From Halomonas saccharevitans (GTDB taxonomy: Bacteria; Pseudomonadota; Gammaproteobacteria; Pseudomonadales; Halomonadaceae), in NCBI RefSeq assembly GCF_900116405.1, contig NZ_FPAQ01000009.1, positions 1 to 64,000 on the forward strand: DNA of 64,000 nucleotides, written 5' to 3'. Numbering within the stretch: position 1 is the first letter of the stretch; each line of letters begins with the position of its first letter. Under the pieces are notes generated by a model. That model had not been told where the DNA came from. It was given only the letters and a program-made list of their open reading frames with translations, and made no database searches. Shown here in pieces: positions 35,380 through 44,278 of the stretch. The position numbers and the translations under genes were made by a program.

Positions 35380-36180
35380 ATGGATGCCATCGCCCTGGGG
35401 CCCCTGCTGATCGCACTGCCGCGCCTCTATGCCCTTCTCGCCGCCCTGCTCCTGCTGGGCGCCAGCGTCGTCCTCCTCGGCCTGCCGCGGCGCCGCCACG
35501 CCCGCTGGTTCAACGGCCTGCTGGTGGCCTGGCTGGTCGGCGCTCGCCTGGGCCACGTGGCGCTTAACGCCGGCGCCTACGTTGATGCCCCGCTGGACGT
35601 GCTCAAGTTCTGGCAGCCCGGCTACCACGGCCTCTGGGGCCTTCTGGCGGCGCTGGTCTGGACGGGCTGGACGCTCAGGGATCGGCTGGGGGCGATGCTC
35701 GGCGCCATGGGCCTGGCGCTCGGGGTCTCGCTGGCGTGGCTGGCGCTGGTGACCCTGGCGCCGCTGGGCGGCGGCATGGCCATCCGCGAGCTGCCGAATC
35801 TCGCCCTGGAGAACCTCGAGGGGGAGCCGGTGAACCTCACCTCGCTGAGCGGCGAGACGGTGGTGATCAACCTCTGGGCCACCTGGTGCCCGCCCTGCCG
35901 GCGCGAGATGCCGATTCTGGCCGAGGCCGATGCCCGCGACGGCGTGAGCGTGGTGATCGTCAATCAGGGCGAGACGCTGCTGCAGGCGGTGCGCTACCTG
36001 GACGAACAGGGCCTGGACTTCCGCCATGCCCTGCTCGACCCGCGCCAGCGGCTGATGGTGCTGGCCGAATCGCCCGGCCTGCCCACCACTATGTTGTTCG
36101 ACGCCGAAGGCCGCGCCCGGGAGCAGCATGTCGGCGAGCTGACCCGGGCCCAGCTCTCGGCCTGGCTGGACGCGCGCTGA
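35380..36180 (+). CDS. Membrane-anchored TlpA-like thiol-disulfide protein with Lgt-like N-terminal part
   Basis: 266 residues. Residues 1-130 are four hydrophobic helices; the GARLGHVALNAGAYVDAPLD and VLKFWQPGYHGLWG region resembles a segment of prolipoprotein diacylglyceryl transferase (Lgt). Residues 140-266 form a TlpA-type thioredoxin domain with the redox motif ATWCPPCRREMP and the cis-Pro (PGLPTTML). The domain should face the periplasm and exchange disulfides, for example in cytochrome maturation. No cytochrome c genes are next to it. The Lgt-like half lacks the full catalytic motif, so lipid transfer activity is unlikely (inference). Confidence 0.8.
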   Translation: MDAIALGPLLIALPRLYALLAALLLLGASVVLLGLPRRRHARWFNGLLVAWLVGARLGHVALNAGAYVDAPLDVLKFWQPGYHGLWGLLAALVWTGWTLRDRLGAMLGAMGLALGVSLAWLALVTLAPLGGGMAIRELPNLALENLEGEPVNLTSLSGETVVINLWATWCPPCRREMPILAEADARDGVSVVIVNQGETLLQAVRYLDEQGLDFRHALLDPRQRLMVLAESPGLPTTMLFDAEGRAREQHVGELTRAQLSAWLDAR

Positions 36181-36322
36181 GCGGACCGGGGCGATTGCCT
36201 GCTGATCGGCACCTGGACGCTTAAGCCGCGTCGGGCTTTGCTGTAAGATACCGCGCCCTGTCGCCGCCGAGCCGGGTGTGGCCCGCGGCAACGAACCGAT
36301 CCCAAGCATCCCCCGAGGCACC

Positions 36323-39271
36323 ATGAGCGACTTCTCTCCCGGCCAACGCTGGATCAGCGACGGCGAGGCCGAACTCGGCCTGGGCACTATCCTCAACGTC
36401 GACGCACGCAGCGTCACCGTGCTCTTCGGCGCCAGTCAGGAAACCCGCACCTACAGCAGCCGCAACGCTCCCCTGACCCGCGTGGCCTTCGGCAGCGGCG
36501 ACCGCATCCAGTCCACCGAGGGCTGGCAGATGACCGTCGACGACAGCAAGGAGGTCGGCGGGCTGATCGTCTACATCGGCGAGGACGACGCCGGCGCGCT
36601 GTGCGAGCTGCCCGAGGCGCGACTCGCCGACACCATGCAGTTCGATCAGGCCCGCGACCGCCTGCTGACCGGCCAGGTCGACCGCAACGACTGGTTCGAC
36701 CTGCGCTTTCGCACCCTGCATCATCATCACCGGATCGAGCAGAACCCGGCGCTGGGCCTAGCCGGGCCGCGCATCGACCTGATTCCCCACCAGCTCTACA
36801 TCGCCGACGAGGTGGCACGCCGCCACGCGCCGCGCGTGCTGCTGGCCGACGAGGTGGGGCTCGGCAAGACCATCGAGGCGGGGCTGATCCTGCACCGCCT
36901 GCTACTCACCGGCCGCGCCGAGCGGGCGCTGATCCTGGTGCCGGCGAGCCTGACCCATCAGTGGCTGGTCGAGCTGCTGCGCCGCTTCGCCCTGGAGGTC
37001 ACCCTGCTCGACGAGCAGCAGAGCCAGGCCCATGGCGACACCAACCCCTTCGAGGCCGGCCAGCTGGTGCTGGCGAGCCAGGACTGGCTGTTCGCCAACC
37101 CCCATCGCCAACAGCAGGCCCAGGCCTGCGACTGGGACCTGCTGATCGTCGACGAGGCGCACCACCTCGACTGGAGCCCCGAGCAGAGCGGGCCCGGCTA
37201 CGCCTGCGTGGAGCACCTGGCCGCCCGGGTGCCCGGCATGCTGCTGCTCACCGCCACCCCGGAGCAGATGGGCCTGGCCAGCCACTTCGCCCGCCTGCGC
37301 CTGCTCGACCCCGACCGCTACCAGAGCCTCGAGGCCTTCCGCGAGGAGGAGGCCCACTACGTCGAGGTCGCCGAGGCGATCGATGCCCTCGACCGGCTGC
37401 CCGGCGAGACGGCCGACCGCGAGCGGGTCGCCGCGGTGATCCATGAGCCCGATAGCCTGGCGCTGCTCGACACCCTGGCCGACCCGGAACGCGGCGACGA
37501 CCAGCGCGCCGCGGCCAGGGATCAGCTGCGCGACCAGCTGCTCGACCGCCACGGCACCGGCCGGGTGATGTTTCGCAATGGCCGCCGCCACGTGGGCGGC
37601 TTCCCGGAGCGCCGCCTGCACATCGCCGAGCTCGAGGCGCCCTCCGCCTACCGGCGCGTGTTTCGCCGCCTGGACCGTGACGAGGACTACCTGGACGAGC
37701 TGCTGATCGAGACCGGCCTGGATCACCCCGAGGTGCTGATCTATCCCGACGCCATGTACCGGGAGATGACCGACGACCCGCTCAACACCGAGCCCTGGTG
37801 GCAGTTCGATCCGCGCGTGAGCTGGCTGCTGGAGCGCCTCGCCGACGACGGCGAGGCGGGCTTTGCCGGCGACAAGGTGCTGGTGATCGCCCACGATCGC
37901 GAGACTGCCACGGGGCTCGCCGAGGGCCTTAGGGTGCTCGGCGGCTACCAGGCCCCGGTGTTCCACGAGGGGCTATCGCTGATCGAGCGCGACCGCGCCG
38001 CGGCGGCCTTCGCCGACGAGGAGGAGGGCTGCCAGGTGCTGGTGTGCTCGGAGATCGGCTCCGAGGGTCGCAACTTCCAGTTCTGCCGTCACCTGGTGAT
38101 GTTCGACCTGCCGCTGCACCCGGACCAGCTCGAGCAGCGCATCGGCCGCCTCGACCGCATCGGCCAGCGCCACGCCATCGAGATCCACGCGCCGGTGTTC
38201 ACCGGCAGCCCCGGCGAGAAGCTGTTGCGCTGGTACGATCAGGGCATGGACGCCTTCAGCGCCCCGCACGGCCTGGGCAGCGAGATCCACACCGCCTTCG
38301 GCGACACCCTGGCCGACAGCCTGCTCGACGACGAGGACCTCGACGAGGTGATCGCGGAGACCCGCGCCCTGTTCGAGGCCAAGCTCGCCGAGCGCGACGC
38401 CGGCCGCAATCGCCTGCTCGAGCTCAACGCCTGTCGCCATGAGCGCGCCGAGGCGGTCACCGCCGCGATCCGCGAGCTCGACGCCGACAAGGCCCTGGCC
38501 CGCTACCTGGACCAGGCGCTGGACATCTTCGGCGTCGACAGCCAAGACATCGGCGGCGGCATCCAGCATCTGCAGCCCAGCCCGCAGATGCTCGACGGCC
38601 TGCCGGGCCTGGTGAAGGGCGAGGAAGGCTTCTCGGCCACCTTCTCCCGGGAGCGCGCCCTGGCCCGTGACGACGTCCAGCGCCTCTCCTGGGAGCATCC
38701 GCTGCTGCGCGAGATGATGGGCCGGATCCTCGGCGGCGCCATGGGCAACACCGCCCTGGCGCTGCTCAAGCACCCCGCCATTCCGGCCGGCCGGCTGATG
38801 GTCGAGCTGGTCTTCCGCACCCACTGCCCGGCGCCGAAGCGCCTGCACCTCAATCGCTTCCTGCCGCCCACCGCGGTGCGGGTGCTGCTCGACGAGTCGG
38901 GGGCCAACCTGACCGCCAAGATCTCCTTCACCGGGCTCTCCAAGGCGGTAAAGAAGGTCAAGAAGGCGGTCGCCCGCGACCTGATCAAGAGCCGCCACGA
39001 CCAGCTGCGCGAACTGCTCGACGGTGCCGAGACCGAGGCCCAGCGGGAGCTGCCGAGCATCGTCGAGGCCGCCCAGGGGCGCATGCGCGCCGAGCTGGAC
39101 GCCGAGCTGAGTCGCCTCGAGGCGCTCTCACGGCTCAACCCCGCAGTGCGTGCCGACGAGCTCGAGGCGCTGCGCCGCGAACGCGCCGAGCTGGATGCCG
39201 CCATCGAGGCCACCCGGCTGCGCCTGGACGCGGTGCGGGTGATCGTCACGGTGGGTGACGACGCGCGCTGA
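36323..39271 (+). CDS. rapA: RNA polymerase-associated helicase-like ATPase RapA
   Basis: 982 residues (E. coli 968). RapA is an SWI2/SNF2 ATPase that binds RNA polymerase and recycles it. The start at 36323 gives MSDFSPGQRWISDGEAELGL, matching the family; the frame upstream is non-conserved. Walker A is DEVGLGKTIEAGL, the DEAH box is LIVDEAHHLDW, and the helicase C motif region QLEQRIGRLDRIGQRHAI is intact; the N-terminal Tudor-like and the C-terminal coiled-coil domains are also recognisable. It stands alone, with a strong terminator 52 bases downstream. Confidence 0.97.
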   Translation: MSDFSPGQRWISDGEAELGLGTILNVDARSVTVLFGASQETRTYSSRNAPLTRVAFGSGDRIQSTEGWQMTVDDSKEVGGLIVYIGEDDAGALCELPEARLADTMQFDQARDRLLTGQVDRNDWFDLRFRTLHHHHRIEQNPALGLAGPRIDLIPHQLYIADEVARRHAPRVLLADEVGLGKTIEAGLILHRLLLTGRAERALILVPASLTHQWLVELLRRFALEVTLLDEQQSQAHGDTNPFEAGQLVLASQDWLFANPHRQQQAQACDWDLLIVDEAHHLDWSPEQSGPGYACVEHLAARVPGMLLLTATPEQMGLASHFARLRLLDPDRYQSLEAFREEEAHYVEVAEAIDALDRLPGETADRERVAAVIHEPDSLALLDTLADPERGDDQRAAARDQLRDQLLDRHGTGRVMFRNGRRHVGGFPERRLHIAELEAPSAYRRVFRRLDRDEDYLDELLIETGLDHPEVLIYPDAMYREMTDDPLNTEPWWQFDPRVSWLLERLADDGEAGFAGDKVLVIAHDRETATGLAEGLRVLGGYQAPVFHEGLSLIERDRAAAAFADEEEGCQVLVCSEIGSEGRNFQFCRHLVMFDLPLHPDQLEQRIGRLDRIGQRHAIEIHAPVFTGSPGEKLLRWYDQGMDAFSAPHGLGSEIHTAFGDTLADSLLDDEDLDEVIAETRALFEAKLAERDAGRNRLLELNACRHERAEAVTAAIRELDADKALARYLDQALDIFGVDSQDIGGGIQHLQPSPQMLDGLPGLVKGEEGFSATFSRERALARDDVQRLSWEHPLLREMMGRILGGAMGNTALALLKHPAIPAGRLMVELVFRTHCPAPKRLHLNRFLPPTAVRVLLDESGANLTAKISFTGLSKAVKKVKKAVARDLIKSRHDQLRELLDGAETEAQRELPSIVEAAQGRMRAELDAELSRLEALSRLNPAVRADELEALRRERAELDAAIEATRLRLDAVRVIVTVGDDAR

Positions 39272-39322
39272 ATGCCTCGCGCCGGTCCCTACGCACGGGT
39301 CCATAGCGACATCCCACGAGAC

Positions 39323-39353
39323 ACGGCCCCGCCGGCAATGCCGGCGGGGCCGT
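39323..39353. terminator. Terminator between rapA and the TIGR01777 gene
   Basis: A perfect 14-bp stem (ACGGCCCCGCCGGC with GCCGGCGGGGCCGT) around AAT. It lies between convergent genes and may stop both transcripts. Confidence 0.85.
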
Positions 39354-39403
39354 ATGCGTTCGGGCGTGGCGAACCGCCTCCGGCACCCCGGTGTCGGGAA
39401 GTG

Positions 39404-40309
39404 TCACCCCAGAATATCGGCCAGGGCCTTGTCCAGGGTCGGGAAGCGGAACTCGAAGCCGGCCTCCTGCAGCCGCGCCGGGCGCATGTCGGCGCCGGTC
39501 AGCAGCAGCCGTGCCATCTCGCCGAAGGCGACCTCCAGGGCGATGGCCGGCACCGGCATCAGCGCCGGGCGACCCAGCTGCTTGGCCAGGGTGCGGGAGA
39601 ACTCGGCGTTGGTGACCGGATGGGGGGCACTGCCGTTGAAGGGGCCCTCCAGGTCGTCGCGCTCGAGCAGGAACAGGATCGCGCCGACCAGGTCCTCGCG
39701 GTGGATCCACGGCATGAACTGCTTGCCGTCGCCGAAGCGCCCGCCCAGCCCCATCTTGAAGGGCGGCAGCATCTTCGCAAGGCTGCCGCCGCCGACGTCG
39801 AGCACCAGGCCGATGCGCAGCAGGGCGAGCCGCACGCCAAAGTCCGTCACGTCGCCGGCGACTTCCTCCCAGCGCTTGCAGAGCCGGTGGGCAAACTCGT
39901 CGTGGGGCGGGGTCTGTTCGGTGACCTCACGATCGCCCTGATCGCCGTAGAAGCCCATGGCCGAAGCCGAGACCATCACCTTGGGCATGCGCCCTTGGCT
40001 GGCCTTCAGCTGTTCGCAGAGCATCACCAGGTCGCCGGTGACGTTGACCCGCGAATCGATCAGTCGCTCCTTCTGCTCCTCGCTCCAGCGCTTGGCGGCG
40101 ATCGGCTCGCCGGCCAAGTTGACGATGGCGTCCGGCGGGGTGTCGACGAAATCCAGCACTGAGCGCCGGATATCGCTGCCCTCCGGCAGGCGGTCGCGCA
40201 CCTCGTCGGGGGATCGTGACACCACCAGCAGCTGGTGCCCCGCCTCCTTCAACCGCCGGCATAGACACTGCCCGACGAACCCGCTGCCGCCCGTGATCAG
40301 CACTCGCAT
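39404..40309 (-). CDS. TIGR01777 (YfcH-like) NAD(P)-binding epimerase
   Basis: 301 residues. The N-terminal MRVLITGGSGFVGQCLCRRL binds the dinucleotide; LAGEPIAAKRWSEEQK, SASAMGFYG and PWIHREDLVGAI are TIGR01777 hallmarks; DUF1731 closes the C-terminus. Start at 40309 has a GGAGGGA site; the longer frame adds 17 non-conserved residues. The substrate is unknown. It is divergent from the flavoprotein-CbiX-MerR-photolyase cluster and shares its control region, and such proteins often accompany photolyase genes. Confidence 0.9.
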   Translation of the reverse strand: MRVLITGGSGFVGQCLCRRLKEAGHQLLVVSRSPDEVRDRLPEGSDIRRSVLDFVDTPPDAIVNLAGEPIAAKRWSEEQKERLIDSRVNVTGDLVMLCEQLKASQGRMPKVMVSASAMGFYGDQGDREVTEQTPPHDEFAHRLCKRWEEVAGDVTDFGVRLALLRIGLVLDVGGGSLAKMLPPFKMGLGGRFGDGKQFMPWIHREDLVGAILFLLERDDLEGPFNGSAPHPVTNAEFSRTLAKQLGRPALMPVPAIALEVAFGEMARLLLTGADMRPARLQEAGFEFRFPTLDKALADILG

Positions 40310-40364
40310 CCGGAATCCCTCCCAAGCCATCTGTGGCCAGTCGTGACGACAAGCCATCATGAGT

Positions 40365-40396
40365 TATACAGCCGTTGTACACTTCTGCTAGTCTAG
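40365..40396. promoter_or_regulatory. Operator-like half-sites at the head of the photolyase cluster
   Basis: In the 118-base divergent region TATACA (40365-40370) and TGTACA (40376-40381) lie five bases apart, followed by GTCTAG (40391-40396), which is CTAGAC on the other strand. The same words occur inside the NTF2-like gene (44327-44366). TGTACA/TATACA half-sites are what I recall for LitR-type light regulators, and a LitR-like gene is four kilobases or less away in the same cluster. Confidence 0.5.
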
Positions 40397-40427
40397 CGAT
40401 GAACGCCGTTGACTGCACGAGAGGCCC

Positions 40428-41501
40428 ATGCCCCACTCCCCCGCTCCCATCGCCATTATCGGTGCCGGTATCGCCGGCCTCGCCTGTGGACAAGCCCTGC
40501 AGGCCCACGGCCTGCCGGTGCGCCTCATCGACAAGGCGCGCGGACCCGGGGGGCGCATGTCCAGCCGCCGCCTCGAGAAAGCCGCAGTAGACCTGGGGGC
40601 CCAGTTCTTCAGCGTGCGCGATCCGGCCTTCCGCCGCCAGGTCACGGCGTGGCGCGAGGCGGGCGTGGTCGCTCCCTGGCCCGACTCCCTGTGGGAGGCG
40701 AGTGAATCCGGCTGGCATCGCCATCATGACGACGTCGAGCGCCTGATCGGCGCGCCCCGCATGAGTGCGGTCACCCGCCACCTGGCCAACGGCCTAGAGG
40801 TACAGGCCGGCACCCGCATCGAGCGCCTCGAGCGGCAGGACAACGAGCACGGCCAACGGCACTGGTGGCTGGTGGACCAGCACGACGTCCACCACGGCCC
40901 GTTCAAGCACGTGGTGCTTGCCCTGCCCTCGCCCCAGGCACAGGCGCTGCTGGAGCCCCACGAGCCGACCCTCGCGGCCGCCTGCGAAGCCGTCATTCAG
41001 CGCCCCTGCTGGGCCGCCTGGGCCTGCTTCGAGGCGCCGCTGCCCGCCCTCCCGAATGTCGACGACGACTGGCAGGCGGTGCGCCTGGCCCCCGATCCCA
41101 ACCGGCCGCCGGCCGAGCAGTCGCTGCGCTTCGTCAGCCGCAACGACCACAAGCCCGGCCGTCACGGCCAGGGCGAGAGCCTGAGCCTGCTGGCGCGACT
41201 GGAGTGGAGCGAGGCAAACCTGGAGCGCGACGCCGAGAGCGTCGCCCGGCGCCTGCTCGAGGCCTTTCTCGCGCACCTGCCGGTGGGCGTGACGCTGCCC
41301 GCACCGATCTCGCTGGGCGCCCATCGCTGGCGCTACGCCCAGCCTGACGTCTTCGCCGGCGGCGAGGCGGTCAACCTCGACTACCGCCGCTCGCCCACCG
41401 GCCTCTCGCTGTGCGGCGACGCCTGGCGCGGGCCGCGGATCGAAGACGCCTGGCTCTCCGGTCATCATCTCGGCGAGGCCCTGGCGGCCGACGCTTCCTG
41501 A
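40428..41501 (+). CDS. Renalase-like FAD-dependent oxidoreductase
   Basis: 357 residues. The N-terminal IAIIGAGIAGLACGQALQAH is an FAD-binding GxGxxG fold, followed by GPGGRMSSRR, the GG(R)-type motif; the C-terminal LSLCGDAWRGPRIEDAWLSG is the second FAD contact. This matches the renalase-like amine-oxidase subfamily found near photolyase genes in Pseudomonas and relatives. The substrate is unknown; bacterial renalases oxidise isomeric dihydronicotinamides. First gene of the cluster, 26 bases before cbiX. Confidence 0.85.
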   Translation: MPHSPAPIAIIGAGIAGLACGQALQAHGLPVRLIDKARGPGGRMSSRRLEKAAVDLGAQFFSVRDPAFRRQVTAWREAGVVAPWPDSLWEASESGWHRHHDDVERLIGAPRMSAVTRHLANGLEVQAGTRIERLERQDNEHGQRHWWLVDQHDVHHGPFKHVVLALPSPQAQALLEPHEPTLAAACEAVIQRPCWAAWACFEAPLPALPNVDDDWQAVRLAPDPNRPPAEQSLRFVSRNDHKPGRHGQGESLSLLARLEWSEANLERDAESVARRLLEAFLAHLPVGVTLPAPISLGAHRWRYAQPDVFAGGEAVNLDYRRSPTGLSLCGDAWRGPRIEDAWLSGHHLGEALAADAS

Positions 41502-41527
41502 CTCCCTCTTCGCGACTGGAGACTTCC

Positions 41528-41908
41528 ATGTCCTATGCCCTGATCCTGCTCGCCCACGGCTCCAGCGACCCGAACTGGCGAGCCCCCTTCGAACACTTCG
41601 CCAAGGCCCTGACCGAGCGGCTGTCGACCCCGCTGCGCCTGGCCTACATGGAGCTCAGCGAGCCGTCGCTAGAGTCCACGGTGGCCGAGCTGACCGAGGC
41701 GGGCATCGAGCGGGCCGAGATCCTGCCGCTGTTTTTCGCCGCCGGTCGTCACCTGCGCCGCGACGTGCCCGGCCAGGTCGAGGCGCTGACCGCCGACCAT
41801 CCGAGCCTCGAACTGACCCTGCTGTCTCCGGTCGGCGAGCACCCGGCCTTCGTCGAGGCGCTGGCGGCGGTGGTCGCCGAGCAGGCAGGGGAGTCGGCAC
41901 GCTCATGA
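41528..41908 (+). CDS. CbiX-type sirohydrochlorin chelatase-like protein
   Basis: 126 residues, the short CbiX form. The start at 41528 gives MSYALILLAHGSSDPNW with the metal-chelating His in HGS; the longer frame is not conserved. LPLFFAAGRHLRRDVP carries the second His. CbiX short proteins insert Co2+ or Ni2+/Fe2+ into sirohydrochlorin. It overlaps the MerR gene by ATGA. Its place beside a regulator of LitR (B12-photoreceptor) ancestry fits an old link with cobalamin, but no B12 synthesis genes are in the window. Confidence 0.88.
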   Translation: MSYALILLAHGSSDPNWRAPFEHFAKALTERLSTPLRLAYMELSEPSLESTVAELTEAGIERAEILPLFFAAGRHLRRDVPGQVEALTADHPSLELTLLSPVGEHPAFVEALAAVVAEQAGESARS

Positions 41909-42819
41909 ACGACGAGGCACGGCGTCCGGCCGACACCCCGCTCTACCCGATCCGCGAAGTCTCCCGGCTGACCGGCGTGAACTCCGTGACCCTGCGCGCC
42001 TGGGAGCGTCGCTACGGGCTGATTCAGCCCCAGCGGACCCCCAAGGGCCATCGCCTCTATGCCCGCGAGGACATCGAGCGCGTCGAGCGCATCCTGCAGT
42101 GGCTCAACCGCGGCGTGCCGGTCAGCCAGGTCCGCGAGCTGCTCGACCAGCCGGAGACGGCCGAGAACCCGGCGCCGGCGGCCGGCGACTGGCCGGGGCA
42201 GCGTCGACAGCTGATCGGCGCCCTCCAGGCGCTCGACCTCGACCGCCTCGAGGCGCTGTTCAATCAGTCGCTGGCGCTCTACCCGGTCCCGACCTGCCTG
42301 GCCGAGCTGTGGCAGCCGGTGGTGCGCCAGCTCGAGGAGGGCTGGGGCGAGCAGCTGGGTGACACCCTGCAACGCCGCACCCTGGAGGCCTTCCTGCGCA
42401 CCCGCGTCGGCACCCGGCTGCTGCACGCCAACCGGCTCTCCGAGGGCCCCACGCTGATCGTCGCCCCGCTGCCGGACGACCCCTCGCCGCTCTGGGTACT
42501 GCTCGCGGCGCTGGCCGCCAGCGACCGCGGCTATCGCATCCGGCTCTTCGATGCCCCGCTGCCCTTCGGCGAGGTGCCGCTGGCGGTGGAGCGCTTTCAG
42601 GCCGCCGGCCTGCTGCTGGCCAGCGGCAAGGCCGAGAAGGCCGAGCTGATCCGTCGCCAGCTGCCGCGGCTGGCCGAGCAGCTCGAGGTGCCGCTGATGG
42701 CCTGCGGTCCCATGGCGCGCATCCGCGAGGCCGACCTGGAAGAGACCCGGGTAGAGCTGCTCGGCGACGACCTCGACGAGGCCATGCAGCGCCTCCAGGC
42801 CCGACTCCCCGCCCGCTGA
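41905..42819 (+). CDS. MerR-family regulator, LitR/CarH-like without B12 motif
   Basis: 304 residues. The N-terminal HTH is of the MerR-MlrA type (YPIREVSRLTGVNSVTLRAW, ERRYGLIQPQRTPKGHRLY). The C-terminal 200 residues align in layout with the helical bundle and Rossmann B12-binding part of LitR/CarH: WQPVVRQLEEGWGEQLGDTL then APLPDDPSPLWVLLAALAAS and YRIRLFDAPLPFGEVP. But the DxHxxG B12 ligand motif is DDPSPLW here, so the lower axial His is lost. It is probably a class II-type, B12-independent light or redox regulator of the downstream photolyase operon. Thirteen bases separate it from phrB. Confidence 0.88.
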   Translation: MNDEARRPADTPLYPIREVSRLTGVNSVTLRAWERRYGLIQPQRTPKGHRLYAREDIERVERILQWLNRGVPVSQVRELLDQPETAENPAPAAGDWPGQRRQLIGALQALDLDRLEALFNQSLALYPVPTCLAELWQPVVRQLEEGWGEQLGDTLQRRTLEAFLRTRVGTRLLHANRLSEGPTLIVAPLPDDPSPLWVLLAALAASDRGYRIRLFDAPLPFGEVPLAVERFQAAGLLLASGKAEKAELIRRQLPRLAEQLEVPLMACGPMARIREADLEETRVELLGDDLDEAMQRLQARLPAR

Positions 42820-42832
42820 CCCGGAGCCGTCC

Positions 42833-44251
42833 ATGTCCACTCCCGCCATCGTCTGGTTTCGCAGCGACCTGCGCACCCACGACAACACCGCCCTGGCCGC
42901 GGCCGCCCGCCGGGGCCCCGTGATCGCCGTCTTCCTGCGCTGCCTGCCCCACTGGCAGCGCCACGGCCACGGCGCCAACAAGCTCGACTTCTGGGGCCGC
43001 GGCGTGGCTGCCCTGGGCGAGAGCCTGGCGGGCCTCGGCATCCCGCTGCTGCACCGCGATATCGACGATTTCAACGAGGCCCCGGCCGCGCTGCTCGAGA
43101 TCGCCAGGGAGAGGGGCGCCGGCGCCCTGCACTTCAACCACGAGTACCCGCTGGACGAGCAGCGCCGCGACCGCGACGTGATCGCCGCCTTCCAGGAGGC
43201 GGGCCTCACGGTCACCGGCCATCATGACGCCGTGGCCTTCGCCCCCGGCGAGCTGCTCACCGGCAAGGGCGACTACTACGGGGTCTTCACCCCCTTCGCC
43301 AAGGCCTGGCATCGCCAGCTGAGCGCGGAGCGCATCGCCCTGCACGACGCCCCCGCGCCCCAGGCGGCGCTTGATATCGCCGCCGATCCGCTGCCCGCGC
43401 TTCCCGAGCTCGATGACACCCCGATCGACGGCCGGCTATGGCCCGCCGGCGAGGGCCCCGCCGCCGATCGCCTGGAGCGCTTCCTGCGCTTCCGGGGCCG
43501 CCACTACCAGCGCCAGCGCGACTTCCCGGCGATCCGCGGCACCAGCGAGCTGTCGCCCTACCTGGCGCTGGGCATGATCTCCCACCGCCAGTGCCTGCAG
43601 GCGGTGCTCGCCGAGAACGACGGCGCCCTGGCCGAGGGCGATGCCGGACTCACGGCCTGGGTCAACGAGCTGGTGTGGCGGGAGTTCTACCGCCACGTGG
43701 CCGTGGGCTTCCCGCGAGTCTGCCGCCATCGCGCCTTTCAGCAGCATACCGAGGCGCTCGCCTGGCGCGACGACGAGGCCGGCTTCGCCGCCTGGTGCGA
43801 GGGGCGCACCGGCTACCCGATCGTCGATGCCGCGATGCGCCAGCTGGTGGCCACCGGCTGGATGCACAACCGGCTGCGCATGGTCACCGCCATGTTCCTC
43901 ACCAAGCACCTGCTGATCGACTGGCGCCGAGGCGAGGCCTTCTTCCTGCGCCATCTGGTGGACGGCGAGTTCTGCGCCAACAACGGCGGCTGGCAGTGGG
44001 CGGCCTCCACCGGCACGGACGCCGCGCCCTACTTCCGCATCTTCAACCCCACCACGCAGTCCACGCGCTTCGATCCCGACGCCACCTTCCTGGCGGAATG
44101 GCTGCCGGCGCTGGCCGAGCTGCCCAAGAAGGCTCGACACGCGCCCTCGGGCGATCTGCTCGGCGGGGCCGACTACCCTTCGCCCATCGTCGATCACCGG
44201 GCCGCCCGGGCGAGGGCGCTGGAGGCCTTCAAGGCCCTGAAGACGGACTGA
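42833..44251 (+). CDS. phrB: Deoxyribodipyrimidine photolyase (CPD class I)
   Basis: 472 residues. It repairs cyclobutane pyrimidine dimers with blue light and FADH-. The antenna domain starts WFRSDLRTHDNTALAAAA, and the FAD domain holds TGYPIVDAAMRQLVATGWMH, NRLRMVTAMFLTKHLLIDW and the Trp chain (GGWQWAASTGTDAAPYFRIF). All signature motifs are intact. Coupled to the LitR-like regulator upstream and the NTF2-like gene downstream (27 bases). Confidence 0.97.
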   Translation: MSTPAIVWFRSDLRTHDNTALAAAARRGPVIAVFLRCLPHWQRHGHGANKLDFWGRGVAALGESLAGLGIPLLHRDIDDFNEAPAALLEIARERGAGALHFNHEYPLDEQRRDRDVIAAFQEAGLTVTGHHDAVAFAPGELLTGKGDYYGVFTPFAKAWHRQLSAERIALHDAPAPQAALDIAADPLPALPELDDTPIDGRLWPAGEGPAADRLERFLRFRGRHYQRQRDFPAIRGTSELSPYLALGMISHRQCLQAVLAENDGALAEGDAGLTAWVNELVWREFYRHVAVGFPRVCRHRAFQQHTEALAWRDDEAGFAAWCEGRTGYPIVDAAMRQLVATGWMHNRLRMVTAMFLTKHLLIDWRRGEAFFLRHLVDGEFCANNGGWQWAASTGTDAAPYFRIFNPTTQSTRFDPDATFLAEWLPALAELPKKARHAPSGDLLGGADYPSPIVDHRAARARALEAFKALKTD

Positions 44252-44278
44252 TCACCCACTCACCGCGGGAGATCCTGG

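Noticed and set aside
41502..41527. B12 riboswitch before cbiX
   Set aside because: The gap is only 26 bases and holds just a ribosome-binding site; no B12-box sequence is seen nearby.
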